Shown here: positions 21,538-50,816 of the stretch, piece by piece
Numbering within the stretch: position 1 is the stretch's first letter
Layout: every line of letters begins with the position of its first letter
Source of the DNA: Maea johnstoni
Lineage: Eukaryota; Annelida; Polychaeta; Spionida; Magelonidae
Direction of reading: 5' to 3'
Length of the DNA: 64,000 nucleotides
Assembly (NCBI GenBank): GCA_963942565.1
Contig: OZ012685.1
Coordinates: forward strand, 58,378,519-58,442,518
Notes under the pieces: generated by a model
Seen by the model: the letters and a program-made list of their open reading frames with translations, nothing else
Told to the model about the DNA's origin: nothing
The model's database searches: none
Made by a program: the position numbers and the translations under genes

Positions 21538-21759
21538 CCATTCATGCTTACAGCGACCAAAAGCAGTGAGACAATTTTTTGGTGAAATGTACCGTGCAAA
21601 TACAGTTGGCGAAATATTTGAAGGAGAAATGTTCACCGCAGCACTATCAACAACTCTCCTTCAAATATTTTGCGAGAATGTTCTCATTTCAAAAGTATTT
21701 GTCAAAAGTATCATTGATCCAAACGACAACTTCTGGAGGAATTCCTAAGCATGAATGGG
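21538..21759. mobile_element. Foldback MITE in SEC31 copy 1 3' region
   Basis: Inverted ends CCATTCATGCTTA / TAAGCATGAATGG. The centre is a hairpin with ATATTTGAAGGAGA pairing TCTCCTTCAAATAT, extending outward through GCGAA/TTTGCG. A copy at the same place in copy 2 (43401-43622) shows the insertion predates the duplication. It lies about 170 bp past the SEC31 stop, inside the probable 3'UTR. Confidence 0.6.
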
Positions 21760-21926
21760 TTAAACATCTCTTAATACCACTTATCAATGTATCACAAGTA
21801 TTAATCCGCACACTCTTCTAAGCAGTTTCATCAAAGCAATTTGGTTTCGGCTGAAAGGCCATACATGTTGTATCGAGGCTGGGAAACGAGCTGCTATTTA
21901 CAAAAGAATTGTCTATATAGATAGCT

Positions 21927-38716
<16,790 letters not shown>

Positions 38717-39354
38717 CTAAAAAACATCAACAGTGAGCATAATTATCTTCAAGCATATCAAATTATTAACAGGTACATAGGGGAATACATGCATTATAAC
38801 CCATCAATGTTTAAGAACTCCTCTTGAATGTAAGTGGTGTCTGGATCTGTAATACCTTTGATAATAACTTTGAAATTAAAAATGATTTTACCAAATATTT
38901 GAAGGAGAGTTCTTAGTAATGTTCAGATTAACATTTCTTAATCAAATATTTTCCTAACCAGGTTTTTGCCTGCAGTAGTTCATTATAATTGTCGGGCTGC
39001 TTTTGACTGCTGTGAGCACTAATGGGTTAAGGGCCACTGTCTTATTTGCTCTCCAGATAACAAATAACACTCTTTGTGCAAAAATAATCAAGTCATACAA
39101 CCAACTTAAATGCAGCACATATTTTAAACAGAAAAAGCACTCCTTGAAGGAGGACTTCCACTCCATTTACTTAAAGAGCACCAATAAAACTAGATCCAAC
39201 TACATCATAACCAGTTACCCTTATACCCACACTGGCCAGTGGCCAAATATTGTCTAATGAAAACATCTTTCAAAAGTATTTCAAGGAGGCTTGTTAACCT
39301 GCAACAAAACCAGCAACACCCCCCCCCCCCCCCCCCCCCACACCTAAATGAACT
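38717..39354. other. Breakpoint between the two SEC31 loci, with a run of 21 C
   Basis: A splice acceptor at 38717-38718 shows that a further upstream SEC31 exon is expected, but no WD40-like exon is found before 39355, where sequence homologous to the 3' flank of copy 1 (from 17231) begins. A pure C run at 39319-39339 sits 15 bp before that point. The rest is unique AT-rich intron-like sequence. Confidence 0.75.
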
Positions 39355-40038
39355 AAATGTTGAATCTTCCTCTAATAGCGCTATGGCCAGAGTTTTATGG
39401 TGAGCATTAGGCTGGTCTTTGAGATTTCAACAACCTTGACAATATTCCAAAAAATAATAAAGAAAAATTGTTTCCTTGAAGGAAAAATACCACTTTCATT
39501 TAAGTTTTTATAAAATTCTTTTTGTATGCGCTCATCCTTTTGGCATGAAGTACAGATGTAATCAACTGCTTAATATGTTGCATTCGCACAAGTAAGTGAT
39601 TTTTGTGCTGCCTGGCTTTTCTGTCACCACTGTTTTAATGTGAATGCTCTCCAACCCTCGACTCTCTCACCAACTGGTAGTGGTCGTTTGTGAGAACTGC
39701 TGAAACAGCATGTGATATCCTGATTTTGCGAGTACAGCTGATATATTTAATGTCTGCTTCAAAGTTTCCATTCAGTACATATTTCACACACTTCATTGGT
39801 TGCCTAAGTTTCTATATGCAGATGGTAAACATTCAAGCTTCGCACAAGCGTATGTACTCTTAAATGTGTTAGCATTCTTGTTTTTAAGAAGTATTCACTT
39901 CAGTCTGATATACATGGATACAAGTAGATATGTCTGCCTACCGTATATCTAGATTGACAATAAAAAAATCATTCTGCTTAAAATGTCATAAACAAAGGTC
40001 CTATGTGTAGATTACAGAAAAATATCAAGCACTGATGT

Positions 40039-40297
40039 TCAAATGGAGTCACAGTCATTGTGATGGAATAAGTGACGGGCAAAAAAGTTGATGTATGTGA
40101 GAAGGGCTTCCCTAACCACTAAACGGGGGGTAGGGGAGTAGGGCGCCACCCCTAGGTCAGGGGACACAACAGTTAGTTAGAGACCTGGGAAAGGGGACCC
40201 CTCGGTAGCTCCCCTGTAGTGGGGTGAGCCCGCGAGCCAAAGCGGTTGCCGATCATTACCTACCTACCTACCTACCTACCTACCTACCTACCTACCT
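40039..40297 (+). mobile_element. 5'-truncated non-LTR retrotransposon 3' end with (TACC)n tail
   Basis: Inserted between ACTGATGT and ATCAGTTAAT, a site that is uninterrupted in copy 1 (about 18436-18452). The last unique bases (GAGCCCGCGAGCC, AAAGCGGTTGCCGATC) resemble the 3' end of the LINE at 51388-54903 (GACCCCGCGGG, AATGCGGTTGCGGATC), so it is a relative from another subfamily with a TACC tail instead of an A-rich tail. Confidence 0.6.
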
Positions 40298-41280
40298 ATC
40301 AGTTAATCGGAACTATAGTCTAGAGATCAAAATGAGTGTAATAAGATAATGAATTGTATAAATGATTGGATATAGGGGAGAAGCGTGTTGAATAATCGTA
40401 ACCTTATTCTTGGTGTTGCTGACCTCGCTATTAGCCAAGGCCAAATGCACTGTATTATATTATGCAAAATAAAATCCAACCTGTAAACACTATATGATCT
40501 TGTCAGTCTTTTCTGGTTGTAGGAGGCGGTCCCAGGTGATCCCTTTCTCATAACTCATGCTTATTCATTACACCAATTATAATATAAACTCAAGATCCCA
40601 ATGAGCCTATCAGGTACTGGGCATGACTTCTGCCAGCAGTCTACAATTTATGATGCATTGCATGATCTCCCAAAAGTGAGTTCCTAGTCCCTAAGAACAC
40701 CTTCCCCCTCCCAGACAGTAGTCCCAACTATAATTTCTGTAATAGGCTCATATGACTTCTGGTATCATCCTGGGGACCAGCCTTTGGTGAGATAAATAGA
40801 AACCAACAACCACTAGGTTCCTGGTAAGAGAGAAGCTGGAGAGACCGCATTGATTACCCTAGTCATGCCAGATTTCCAGGTTCACTGTACTACAAGACCA
40901 GGCCTGCCTGGTCACAGCACTATCAGGGCTCCAGACTAATCCTCCTCTCGACCTTGTTTTCAAAGTAATTCCAGCAGTGACTGAGGGCATCAAGGATATT
41001 CAACAGGTCTGCTTAGTCTTAACATAAGGAACATTAGGGTTGAAAATATCTGATAAATAAATTTACAGAGGTATAAAAGGTTATTTTCTTCACACTTCAC
41101 ACAAAGAGTTTGCTATCAGCTTAATTCATATGATACGACATACAGGTAAAAGCACCTTATACTAAGTTAAAAATAGGTACATTGTGTGGCTTCAGTGACA
41201 TAGACAAAACAAGCATCTTGAATCAATTTCACTGATAAAGAACGATGGAAAACAACTATGATTTTAAATTGGTTTCACAT

Positions 41281-41286
41281 TTTATT
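41281..41286 (-). terminator. Candidate polyadenylation signal, SEC31 copy 2
   Basis: AATAAA on the minus strand at the position equivalent to 19443-19448, in a conserved block. Confidence 0.35.
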
Positions 41287-43400
41287 GGGTGCCAACAAAT
41301 GTTTCAATAATGTAATCTGTACATAATTCCATCCATCACTATCGGCACTGGCATTAAATAAACTATGTGCACATTTTCTATTTCATTCGCCTCATCCAAT
41401 ACCTATTCATACCCTACTTTATGAAACACTCAATGACAAAAGACAGCATCTAGGAATCTCCCTCCCTATGTTGGCTTTTCACCAGGGCCTTCGCCTACAA
41501 TAGGTCGGACATTCATTCAGACACCTGAAGTTCTTGAAAAACATGCATCAAGACTAGGACTCAACTTCAAGATACAATGCGATTTCTTGAAAGTTAATAC
41601 ACATTTATATTTATCTTGAGAATATCTCACTGTCTCTCATGTAAGAAAGAGATACCAAAATTGTTCTGGTTCCCTATTTTGGACACCCAATGCAATATAT
41701 TAGAGCAGGACCTGGTTTCCAATTTCAGTTAAGTTGAAATACTGACATAGTTTCATGACATGATAGGATTTACGTAGACATTTTCATGACGCAATGAGCA
41801 AAGCTTTTTAAATCCATTCTCTGGCCTTAATAGGACAACCAGGCAAGACAACAGCGAGTTAAATACGCATAAATTAGAAGTGAAATGAGAAGTAGTATCA
41901 CTTTTAGACAAATATAGACGCCTTTGATTATTTCAACGATATTGAAGATTTGAGTGGTCCTACTATTTCACCTTAAACACATCCATTTCAGGAGGACTTT
42001 TTGAAGTGATTTATCCAAAAATATTGCAATAACCTTTTACATGAAAGTACTTCACAGAAAGGTTACATGATATCAATTAACTTTCTTCCTGAAATTGGTT
42101 GCATATCTCCAGGTCATCTAGGTGTAAAGATATGTTACCTTAGTTCTATCTCATCTACAGGTTTATCACTATTTTCAAAATTCAGCTTTAATAAAACATG
42201 CCTTTTTACACATACAAATTCACCTGTGAGATCACATCTCAGATGACATTAATACAAATGGCTTGCCACCAAGGACTGTGTTCCCTTCATATCCAAGTAG
42301 CAGTACAATAAATATATCAGAGCATTTATTAGATTCTGTTGTCTCCTTATGCCAGGCATTATTTCCACTGTTTTAAGGGTAGGTTGCAATTTATAAAACC
42401 AACTAAAATGTAAACATGCGGTTAGCTTCAAAGCATTGGTAATTACAGTGAATTTTAACACTTTATGCTGCTAGGAATAGCTTTTTGAAAATTCAAATTT
42501 TCCCCAGGGATACTGTTTATACTTTCTTTGGTTCAGATGTTTAGATAACAGTTATCATCTATTATTGATAATCATGTTACAGTGGAACCTTTATCAGCCT
42601 TTAACAAATGAGGAAGGGCAGCACAAACAAGGTATCCCATCAGCCTGGATCATTAATAATGATAAATTAACATTTCAATTCAATATGAATATGTTTCTTA
42701 TATGGGGCTAGTATATACTTAGGCACCTACCCCCACCTGACTAACAAAGACACTTTTTTCCAGACCCTGAAAATCTCTGATGGCTCATAGAAGTATAGTA
42801 GACATCCCATACTCCATGGAGGGTTCTCAAAATGGTGAGGTAAAATGTGTCAGTGCGAATTCTTAGATTGGAATTTTGACAAGAACCAATATTGTATTCA
42901 TCAACACAAGCGTGTATAGTGTTCGCTTTTCTGGCCAATTTCACACAAATAAATAAATCATCAACCATGATATAACTCTGAGAAACAGAACAATTTAACT
43001 TCATTTCTCTAGGAGAGAGATAAGCAAATCAGAGATTTGAGGAAACCTGTCGGTCATCAACAGATGTTTGGCAGCATGCACATGCCTTTATCGTTTGATC
43101 ATAGAGAAAGAAACTGCACACTGGTCTGTTTTGAGATTGGCCTGGAGAAATATCTCAAACATTCCCTACTTGCAAAATATTAATCAATAAATATTGCAAT
43201 AAAATCAAATTTAAAGCTAAAACCAAATCCCAGCTGTTTCAGATAAGATCTGCGTAGAGTGCAAGGATGGCACATATATTCTAACCCCTTTCAATCATGA
43301 AACCATTTATACATTGAGTTACATACCCCCTAAATGGATAGTGTCAATGTATGGGTCAATTAACCCATGCAGAAAAATACACATTTTATCTACTTTCAAT

Positions 43401-43622
43401 CCATTCATGCTTACAGCGACCAAAAGCAGTCAGACAATTTTTTGGTGAAATGTACCGTGCAAATACAGTTGGCGAAATATTTGAAGGAGAAATGTTCACC
43501 ACAGCACTATCAACAACTCTCCTTCAAATATTTTGCGAGAATGTTCTCATTTCAAAAGTATTTGTCAAAAGTATCATCGATCCAAACGACAACTTCTGGA
43601 GGGACTCCTAAGCATGAATGGG
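43401..43622. mobile_element. Foldback MITE, SEC31 copy 2
   Basis: Paralogue of 21538-21759 at the same distance from the stop. The central hairpin is unchanged in its stem. Confidence 0.6.
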
Positions 43623-43776
43623 TTAAACATCTCTTAATACCACTTATCAATGTATCCGCACACTCTTCTAAGCAATTTCATCAAAGCAATTTGGTTTCGG
43701 CTTAAAGGCCATACATGTTGTATCGAGGCTGGGAAACGAGCTGCTATTTACAAAAGAATTGTCTAGATAGATAGCT

Positions 43777-45911
43777 TTACATCTGTACATAGATCTGCAT
43801 CTGCAGCGCGGTCTGCATGAGGGCCTTGAGCCCGGGCATGAAGGCGCTGATCTCGGAGAAGTTGCCCTGGCTGATGAGCTGGGTGTGGAAGCCCAGGCCC
43901 GACGGGTAGTCGTACTGCTGCACCGACTGCACCATCTGGTGGAGGGCAAGGAGAACGTTCTGCGACAGCTGTGGGGGGAGGAGAGAAAAGAACAACATGT
44001 AGTCATGCAACCACTCAAGTAATCATATTATGGTGTAACAGGACATTATTTTAGCATTACTGGATTTTGTTAGTAAAGTATTTAAGTGTTTACTACACCA
44101 ATATGAAGGTAAACTATCCTGTAAAAACCTGCCATATAGTTTTAGCTCAATGATGTTTTGAAGAATAAAATATTAGCACATTGAAGATAATTAAACTCTC
44201 ATAAGTTAGCATGGAATATTTACGGTCACTCATTTATGCATGTTTGCCGTGTGTGAATATAGGGAAAATAAATGATGATGAAAAATTCTTATTTTGAACT
44301 ATTTAGAGAAGAAGGATACTTGTTTTGGGCACTATGAAGTTAAAAATATGTGCACTTACCACCCCAGACCTCAGCCTGTCATACAAGGCTTCCAACTTCC
44401 TCTTCACATCCTCCATCTTCCTCTTTGTCATCTGAAAACAACAACAAATAAATACCAATACTGTTTCCAAAGGCAACACTTATTCCTTACCTCACAAACT
44501 CTCAAAACAAATATCAATTTTTCTTGTTTCATTACAGTTAGATAAAGGTTTTAAGTTTTAACTATACCCTCAGCAATTTTTCCGTATGTACTAAAGCAGT
44601 AATCATTTGCATTAAGTTTTTTGTAAAATTTAAGTTTACATTAACTGGGTTCATAATCTCATAAACTTATCAGTGAATCATTATGCATATTTCTATAATC
44701 ATGATCAAATAATATATTTCAAATGAAAAAATTAGTCATAACTTAATCAAAAGATAAGGAAAGAGTCTCAGATGGTTTAGCGATGACATTTTTGAATTCT
44801 TGTTACTCATTCTTCATGAACCTTTCCAATGCTGAGGCTACTTTCGTCCAAAGCACAAGGACGCAAAGCATTTTGAAAACGATCTAAACCCTGTCATGCT
44901 GATATTCATTTGATAGCTCTCGCAGAATTCACTCAGATAAGCACCCATTTGCCAGGGTTTTAATCATTTTTCAGGATTTTTTGCATCATTTTGTATTGGT
45001 CAAAGTAGCCACCAGCAGCATAAGTGTAAAGGACATTGCTATGAAGTTATAGCATTAGTGGTGTCATCCAGATATTGTTGAGAGGGCTTATCAAAGTTAC
45101 TTCAATTTTTTTCTACTGTTTCTTAAATTAAGAACTAGAGTAATAACTTAAAAGCATTATAAGCGGTATGCATTGTTTAGAGGGCACATTAAGGTCATTC
45201 AAAATGTTTGCTAATGTTTCTTTAAAAAGGTTTGAGCAACATGACTTACAGCATTAGGCGCAGCATCAAGGCATTGTTTAGCTAGCTTTTCAAAGACATC
45301 TTGTAGAACTTGGTGTTCAGCAGGTATAGGAGCCTTTTGAACTGGTTTAGGTGGCTCTGGTGCAGGGGCAGGGGCCTGAAAAAACAAAGTTGAATTTAAA
45401 ATTAAAATTCTAAAACTTCAGAATTAATGAATGATTCAATAAATAAAATGTACATATGATAATAACTGTAATCTATATTTTTTGCCAGTGAAGCTTTTTA
45501 CTCCAGAAAGTAAATACTAGAATCAATTAGCCAAACATAACAAGTGCAGGATACCAGAGTATCTGTTGTTCTCAAACATAGTCTTAGCCAGCAGGGCGTC
45601 TGGGCGTCATTTGGACACCCAAACCTTCAAAAATCCCCACTCAGGACACCCCAAAAAATTCATTTTGAGAGTTATTTCTTGACATGTCATTTTCAAAAAT
45701 TTAATTCAAGTTTTATCACCCCAATATAAATCATATGGCATTTTATAAGGATATTTTGCCTTATTTCAATTTAGTAAATACATTCTATAGTTGTAATCGG
45801 AGTATATTGCGGTCTCTCTGGAAAAATCTGACGCCCCAAAACTTTACAATTGAAAATTTTGGGCACCAAGTTCGTAAATCCTAGCTAAGACCCTGTTCTC
45901 AAGTGCTTTAC

Positions 45912-45944
<33 letters not shown>

Positions 45945-48900
45945 TTGCTGTTGGTAACCCTGGTAGTTCTGGGGATTGTACATTTGACCTTGACCTTGGC
46001 CTCCATAGTTCATAGGGGCACCTGGTGGACCCTGCTCTGGCTGGGGCTGAGGCACACCAAATATGGGCGTTGTGATCGGCGCTGGCGCTTCATATTTGAC
46101 AGGCTGAAATAAGATGTTTGATAGATGTTTAATTTAAATACTGAAGGACCCTGTCACAAATTTAAGCCATGCCTCACTGCAGTGATCAAAAAACCTATTT
46201 TTGGCAATATCTTTACGAACAAAGGATTTATGGTAAAATATGTGTCAGAAATCTAATTAAAACATCATTTACAACTCCCCATGAATATTTGGCAAATTTA
46301 TTATTCATTACTCAAAAAACTTTTGAACAAATGTTATCATCTTGATAAAACTTTGAACTTAAGAACCAAATTTATGATTAATTACTGAAAAACCTTCATA
46401 CAAATTTGATCATCCAGATAAAACTTTTAACAAATTAAGAGCGGATTAACATGATGTGCAGATGCAGCTTTATTAGGCCAAAGAAAAACTAGCACTAGTT
46501 TCATAATAATCTAACGAGAACAAATATTGTATCAGTGAACAAGTCAAAACTGGACTCCATACTTACCTCTTTCTTTTTATTTGAGACTAGAGGTGGGTCG
46601 TTCCATGCCGCCTGAGGCCGCGACTCCTGGAAGGACTGCTGAGGGGGGCCGTTGCTAGATGGGGGTGGGGTATAGGGGGCGCCAGGGGTCTGCTGTGCAG
46701 GATTGTAAATACTAGATGGCTGTGATGATGTTGGCTGACCGCCATATCCGCTATAAGATAAAAACAAAAGAATGAATCAAAATACAACTTACTGCCACTA
46801 ATTTATCCGCAAATATGGTAACTTGAACCCCCTAGCCTCCTGCAATACAAACGGTTTGTATTGTGCTTTTGAGTGAACTGCTGCAATACAAACGGTTTGT
46901 ATTGTTGGCCTGACTCAGATTTCTCAGGGCTTTGCAATACAAACGGTTTGTATTGTCGCTATGAGTCAGCACTGCAATACAAACTGGGTGTATTGTGATG
47001 TGACTGACTGGATGAAATATCATGTGTGGTAAATAAATAGACAAAATTAATTCAAATTCGATAATTTATTCAGATCATAATTCAAAACAATGAACATGGT
47101 TATAATGCTTTGAAACTTGTTTTACTTAGTGACTGGAGGATCATATAATGGTTAATTTATTAACCGACACTTCCTGTATTTAAGTCATAGTCTGTATAAG
47201 ACTGTCTAGAGACAACAAATAAAACACAAATAAATAGCTTGTAACAATAGTACAACAAGGTACTAGGTAGGTACTAGGTAGCTGGGACAATTACACCTTA
47301 CATAATGGATTATAATGAAACTTCACTGTTGTGATGATTTCTTCTCACTGGATCAAGTCCACACTTTGTTTTTATATCATAGCATGTATAAGACTATCTA
47401 AAGAAAGCATATACATAATAGCTTGTACCAATAGCACAACTAGGTGGGTAGCTGAGACAATTACACCTTATACAATGGATAATAATCAATAACTGATGGG
47501 CTAAGCACAGTCATTGATCAAGCATAAAATAACTTCAAATTTCCATCATAGTTTTGACAACTGTTTTGAAACTTCACTGTTATGATGATTCCCGCACACT
47601 GGATCAAGTCTTTCAGCGTTTTCGTCTGCGTTTCACTGTAGATTTGCAAACGGTACATTTGAAATCCTTGCGTTCTAGTCTAGTTGCGTCCATATTGTAA
47701 CAGTTAATGTGACTCCATGGGTGGCAATTATATCACACTCCACCAGAGGTTTGCCATCATTTTGAGTTGCACCGCAGATGCAGTCTACAGTTGACAAGGC
47801 TATCAGAGAAAAAATTCCTAGCCGCAACTAATACATGTATCAGTCATGTACCCCCAACGGCTCGTTTCAGAGCCACCACATCCTCACAAAAGAGCTAAAT
47901 ACTCACAAGTGATAGTTTTAATATCATAATGAAGTACATATATAGTTTTATAATCATAATAGATATACACCTGAAAAAGTATTTCCTAAGCCTTCTTAAT
48001 AATTGACCAAGTTATATTTGTAAATATGCACTGTACCTTTCACCATCTTCCATTCAAGGTACTTATGCCATCAAAGTAATGAGTGCTACAAATGCCTACA
48101 ATACAAACCGTTTGTATTGAACCACTCAATTTCAGCAATACATACGGTTTGTATTGCAGGGGGTTCAAGTTACCATAGACAATACAAACCGTTTGTATTG
48201 CAGGTGGTTCAAGTTACCACCCACAATACAAACGGTTTGTATTGTCATCGACAATACAAACCATTTGTATTGTAGTTGGCTTGCAATACAAACTGTTTGT
48301 ATTGTAGTTGGCTTGCAATACAAACGGTTTGTATTGTCAGCTTCAGAATACAAACTGTTTGTATTGTCAAGTATGCAATACAAACTGTTTGTATTGCAGC
48401 TGAGTGCTACAATACAAATGGTTTGTATTGCAGGGGGTTCAAGTTACCATACTTGCAATTTATCCTAATCTTAAGTATTGACTTCTTACTCATCCAAATT
48501 ACATATGCGTTCATAACAAATAACAGCTACAGCTTAATCAAAATAGTTCTGACTATAGACAACAGTTTGGTTAGTGTTATTTTTGTGAATGAAAATTTAT
48601 ACCATAATAAAAGAGAAACTTCCAGTATAACTATGAATAGTTGCATGTTACCCATCGTAGTTGGACGTTTCCCTAAAAGTTGATACCAAAAATGAACGAT
48701 GAACAAGTATTAAAAGGCGCATTTGAAAGCATTAAATTCGGACCTGGTAAATATGGAGAATTTTCTGCTGCTTCAACAGTATACAATGGCACAAATGCAC
48801 TTAAATAAGCGTCACATACGTGATCTGGCACCAGTTTCTAAGGAAAACAAACGGTATTACCATTGTTAACCCTTTCATACCTGGAGGTCTACTTGACTAG

Positions 48901-50785
48901 TAGCAGTTTTGGCTGATACGGGTATGAATAGGTTAAAGTAGTGCATAGGCAACCTTTTACTGATAAGCAGAAACGGGTTCCATCACTCGTGGTTGGAAAG
49001 AGAAGTCCCCAGCACTATACTATACTATTAAGCATTACATATTATGTTGTTATATATGTCACTTGCTTAGCCTGGTCCTAATAAAATTTAACCCTCTTTA
49101 AATAGCTTCATAAAGTTTACCGTGTTCAATCTGCCTTTTTTGACTGTGACAATGTAAGAGCAGTGTAAGTGTAACAATTGATGTGTAACTCACCTGTAGC
49201 TTGTAGAATAGTTTCCAGGCAGCTGTGAATTATAGCTAGTAGGTTGCTGCTGGGCTAGTGGGTTGTAGATATTGCTCTGAGAGGCTTGAGAGGAGTAGGT
49301 GTCTAAACCATATGTACCCGATGCCTGACTCTGGGAGGGGTACTTTTGCGATAAAGGTCCTAAAATAATAAAGGAAAGTCATGGTTTAGGAATGCTTCGA
49401 GGCAAAATTTAGCCTCCATACTACATCGTTAATCAAGCAGGTATTCACATAGTATTAATGGGTTAATACTCCAAGTAGCCATATCACCTCATTTTCAAAG
49501 TTTTAGTAGCTGTGGGCTACCTTATAAGTTATATGTTGAGCCCTGAATGAACTGATAAAGATAGTAACTTAATTAAGGGATAACAAAGAGCAGGGTCTGA
49601 CACTTCGTTTTTAGGCTAGGGGCCCAAAAAGGTCTTTTGATAAATTCAGTGGTCAAAAAATAGGATTTCTGTATTATCATATATACTATTTCGGGCCCCT
49701 AGTCTGAAAAATCTAGGGGCCCACAGCAAAATCTAGGGGCATATGCCCCTGGGCCCCTGGGAAAGTTAAACCCTGAAGAGATTTAATTAATTTCACATAA
49801 CTTAATCTCTGATGTTGATAGTTAGTGTGGACAATGATGAATTATGGATAAATTGCAGTGCAGTTTAATTCTTGCGTATGGGTGTTGCATGACAAGCTAT
49901 ACAGTCGGTGTGTTGTACGATACTAGCATACGGATCTGATCTCTAAATAATGGTACACAGCTTAATAAATGTGAACTCCAGATGTACGCAAAGTATGCAT
50001 TAATTAACCTGTAGCAATATTTAAACGATATACGGTATATAGACAAATATATAGATAAATAAAAATAAATATAGCTAAATGGATAAAAAGATTTATTTAT
50101 AAGTAGATGTGTAGGTATGTGTACTGACCTCTGTTGGTGTGTGCTGTATGAGTGCTGGCTACGGTATCTACTGGAGCCTGTTGCTGGGAACTGAAGGTTG
50201 GCTGTGTCTGACTATAGGTCGGCTCTACAGCAGCCGGGCCATTATAGCCAGTGTACTGGGATGCAGTATTGTAGTAAGAACTAGGAGTAGTAGTAGTCTG
50301 GAAGCCTCCTCGAGCTTGCGTCTACAAAAAATAGATTACACTTAAGCCATGGTTCCAAAATATATAATTTCATTGCTGAGCATTTTACTGAAGTTGTAAT
50401 CAGTTGTTTACAATAGGAAGTAATCACATTTCAGATGTTTGAATGTTGTCTAAAAATTTCTTGAGCTGAGAACTAAAACTAATTCATTGGCTTATTTTCT
50501 TAAACATGTCACTAGACTTTTCATTTTTTACACAAATGACGTTTTGATGTTTATATACATGAATCCAAGATATCACCTCTGCGAACTAAAATTAAAACTA
50601 ATTGATAGGCTTATTTTCTTAAACATGTTATTAAACCTTTCATTTTTTACACAAATGACGTTTTGATTTTTATATGCATTAATTCAAGATATCACCTTTA
50701 ATCAAATACAGCTAAAATCATCAAGTTTACAAGACCTTCAAGTAATAATTTACTTACTTGGTAATATTGTGAGGGTTTCTGTGGC

Positions 50786-50816
<31 letters not shown>

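Larger units (their letters stand above)
17231..21926 (-). other. 3' flank and probable 3'UTR of SEC31 copy 1
   Basis: This whole stretch is paralogous to 39355-43776. Homology starts at AAATGTTGAATCTT in both. It has no protein-like exon. It holds a 457-bp inverted-repeat element unique to this copy (17595-18051), a 72-bp tandem duplication (19067-19210) that is single in copy 2, a likely polyadenylation signal at 19443-19448 and a foldback element near the stop codon (21538-21759). Confidence 0.65.
39355..43776 (-). other. 3' flank and probable 3'UTR of SEC31 copy 2
   Basis: Diverged paralogue of 17231-21926, with many substitutions and small indels. It lacks the 457-bp element and the 72-bp duplication of copy 1 and carries a LINE 3' fragment instead (40039-40297). 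The best shared blocks are nearest the stop codon, consistent with a long 3'UTR. Confidence 0.65.
46816..48449. mobile_element. DNA transposon with arrays of 21-bp palindromes near both ends
   Basis: Inverted ends TGGTAACTTGAACCCCCT / AGGGGGTTCAAGTTACCA flanked by TA on both sides (46814-46815, 48450-48451). Inside each end is an array of a 21-bp motif: arm CAATACAAAC, one central base, then the reverse complement of the arm. Left array: 46843, 46884, 46935, 46975 (degenerate). Right array: 48099, 48136, 48180, 48224, 48252, 48284, 48316, 48346, 48376, 48410, spacing 28-44 bp. The end sequence recurs internally at about 48157 and 48201. The interior has two diverged direct repeats (about 47182-47356 and 47373-47608), a PHD-finger relic on the minus strand and a histone-type 3' stem-loop. 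The matching intron of copy 1 lacks it. The superfamily is not identified. Confidence 0.75.

Noticed and set aside
21566-21748. Small open frame conserved between the two SEC31 flanks (also 43351-43611)
   Set aside because: It coincides with a palindromic MITE, and no known domain or coding signature supports it.
47640-47860. Histone gene upstream of the stem-loop at 47854
   Set aside because: Neither strand shows H1, H2A, H2B, H3 or H4 C-terminal sequences. Only the 3'-end signal is present.
46843-48430. CRISPR-like array of short palindromic repeats with spacers
   Set aside because: This is a eukaryotic intron with inverted transposon ends around it. Spacers are repeat-derived and of irregular length, and there are no cas genes.
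48154-48683. Frames with repeated NTNRLYC/IQTVCI peptides on both strands
   Set aside because: They are translations of the 21-bp palindromes, with no domain and no transcript signals.
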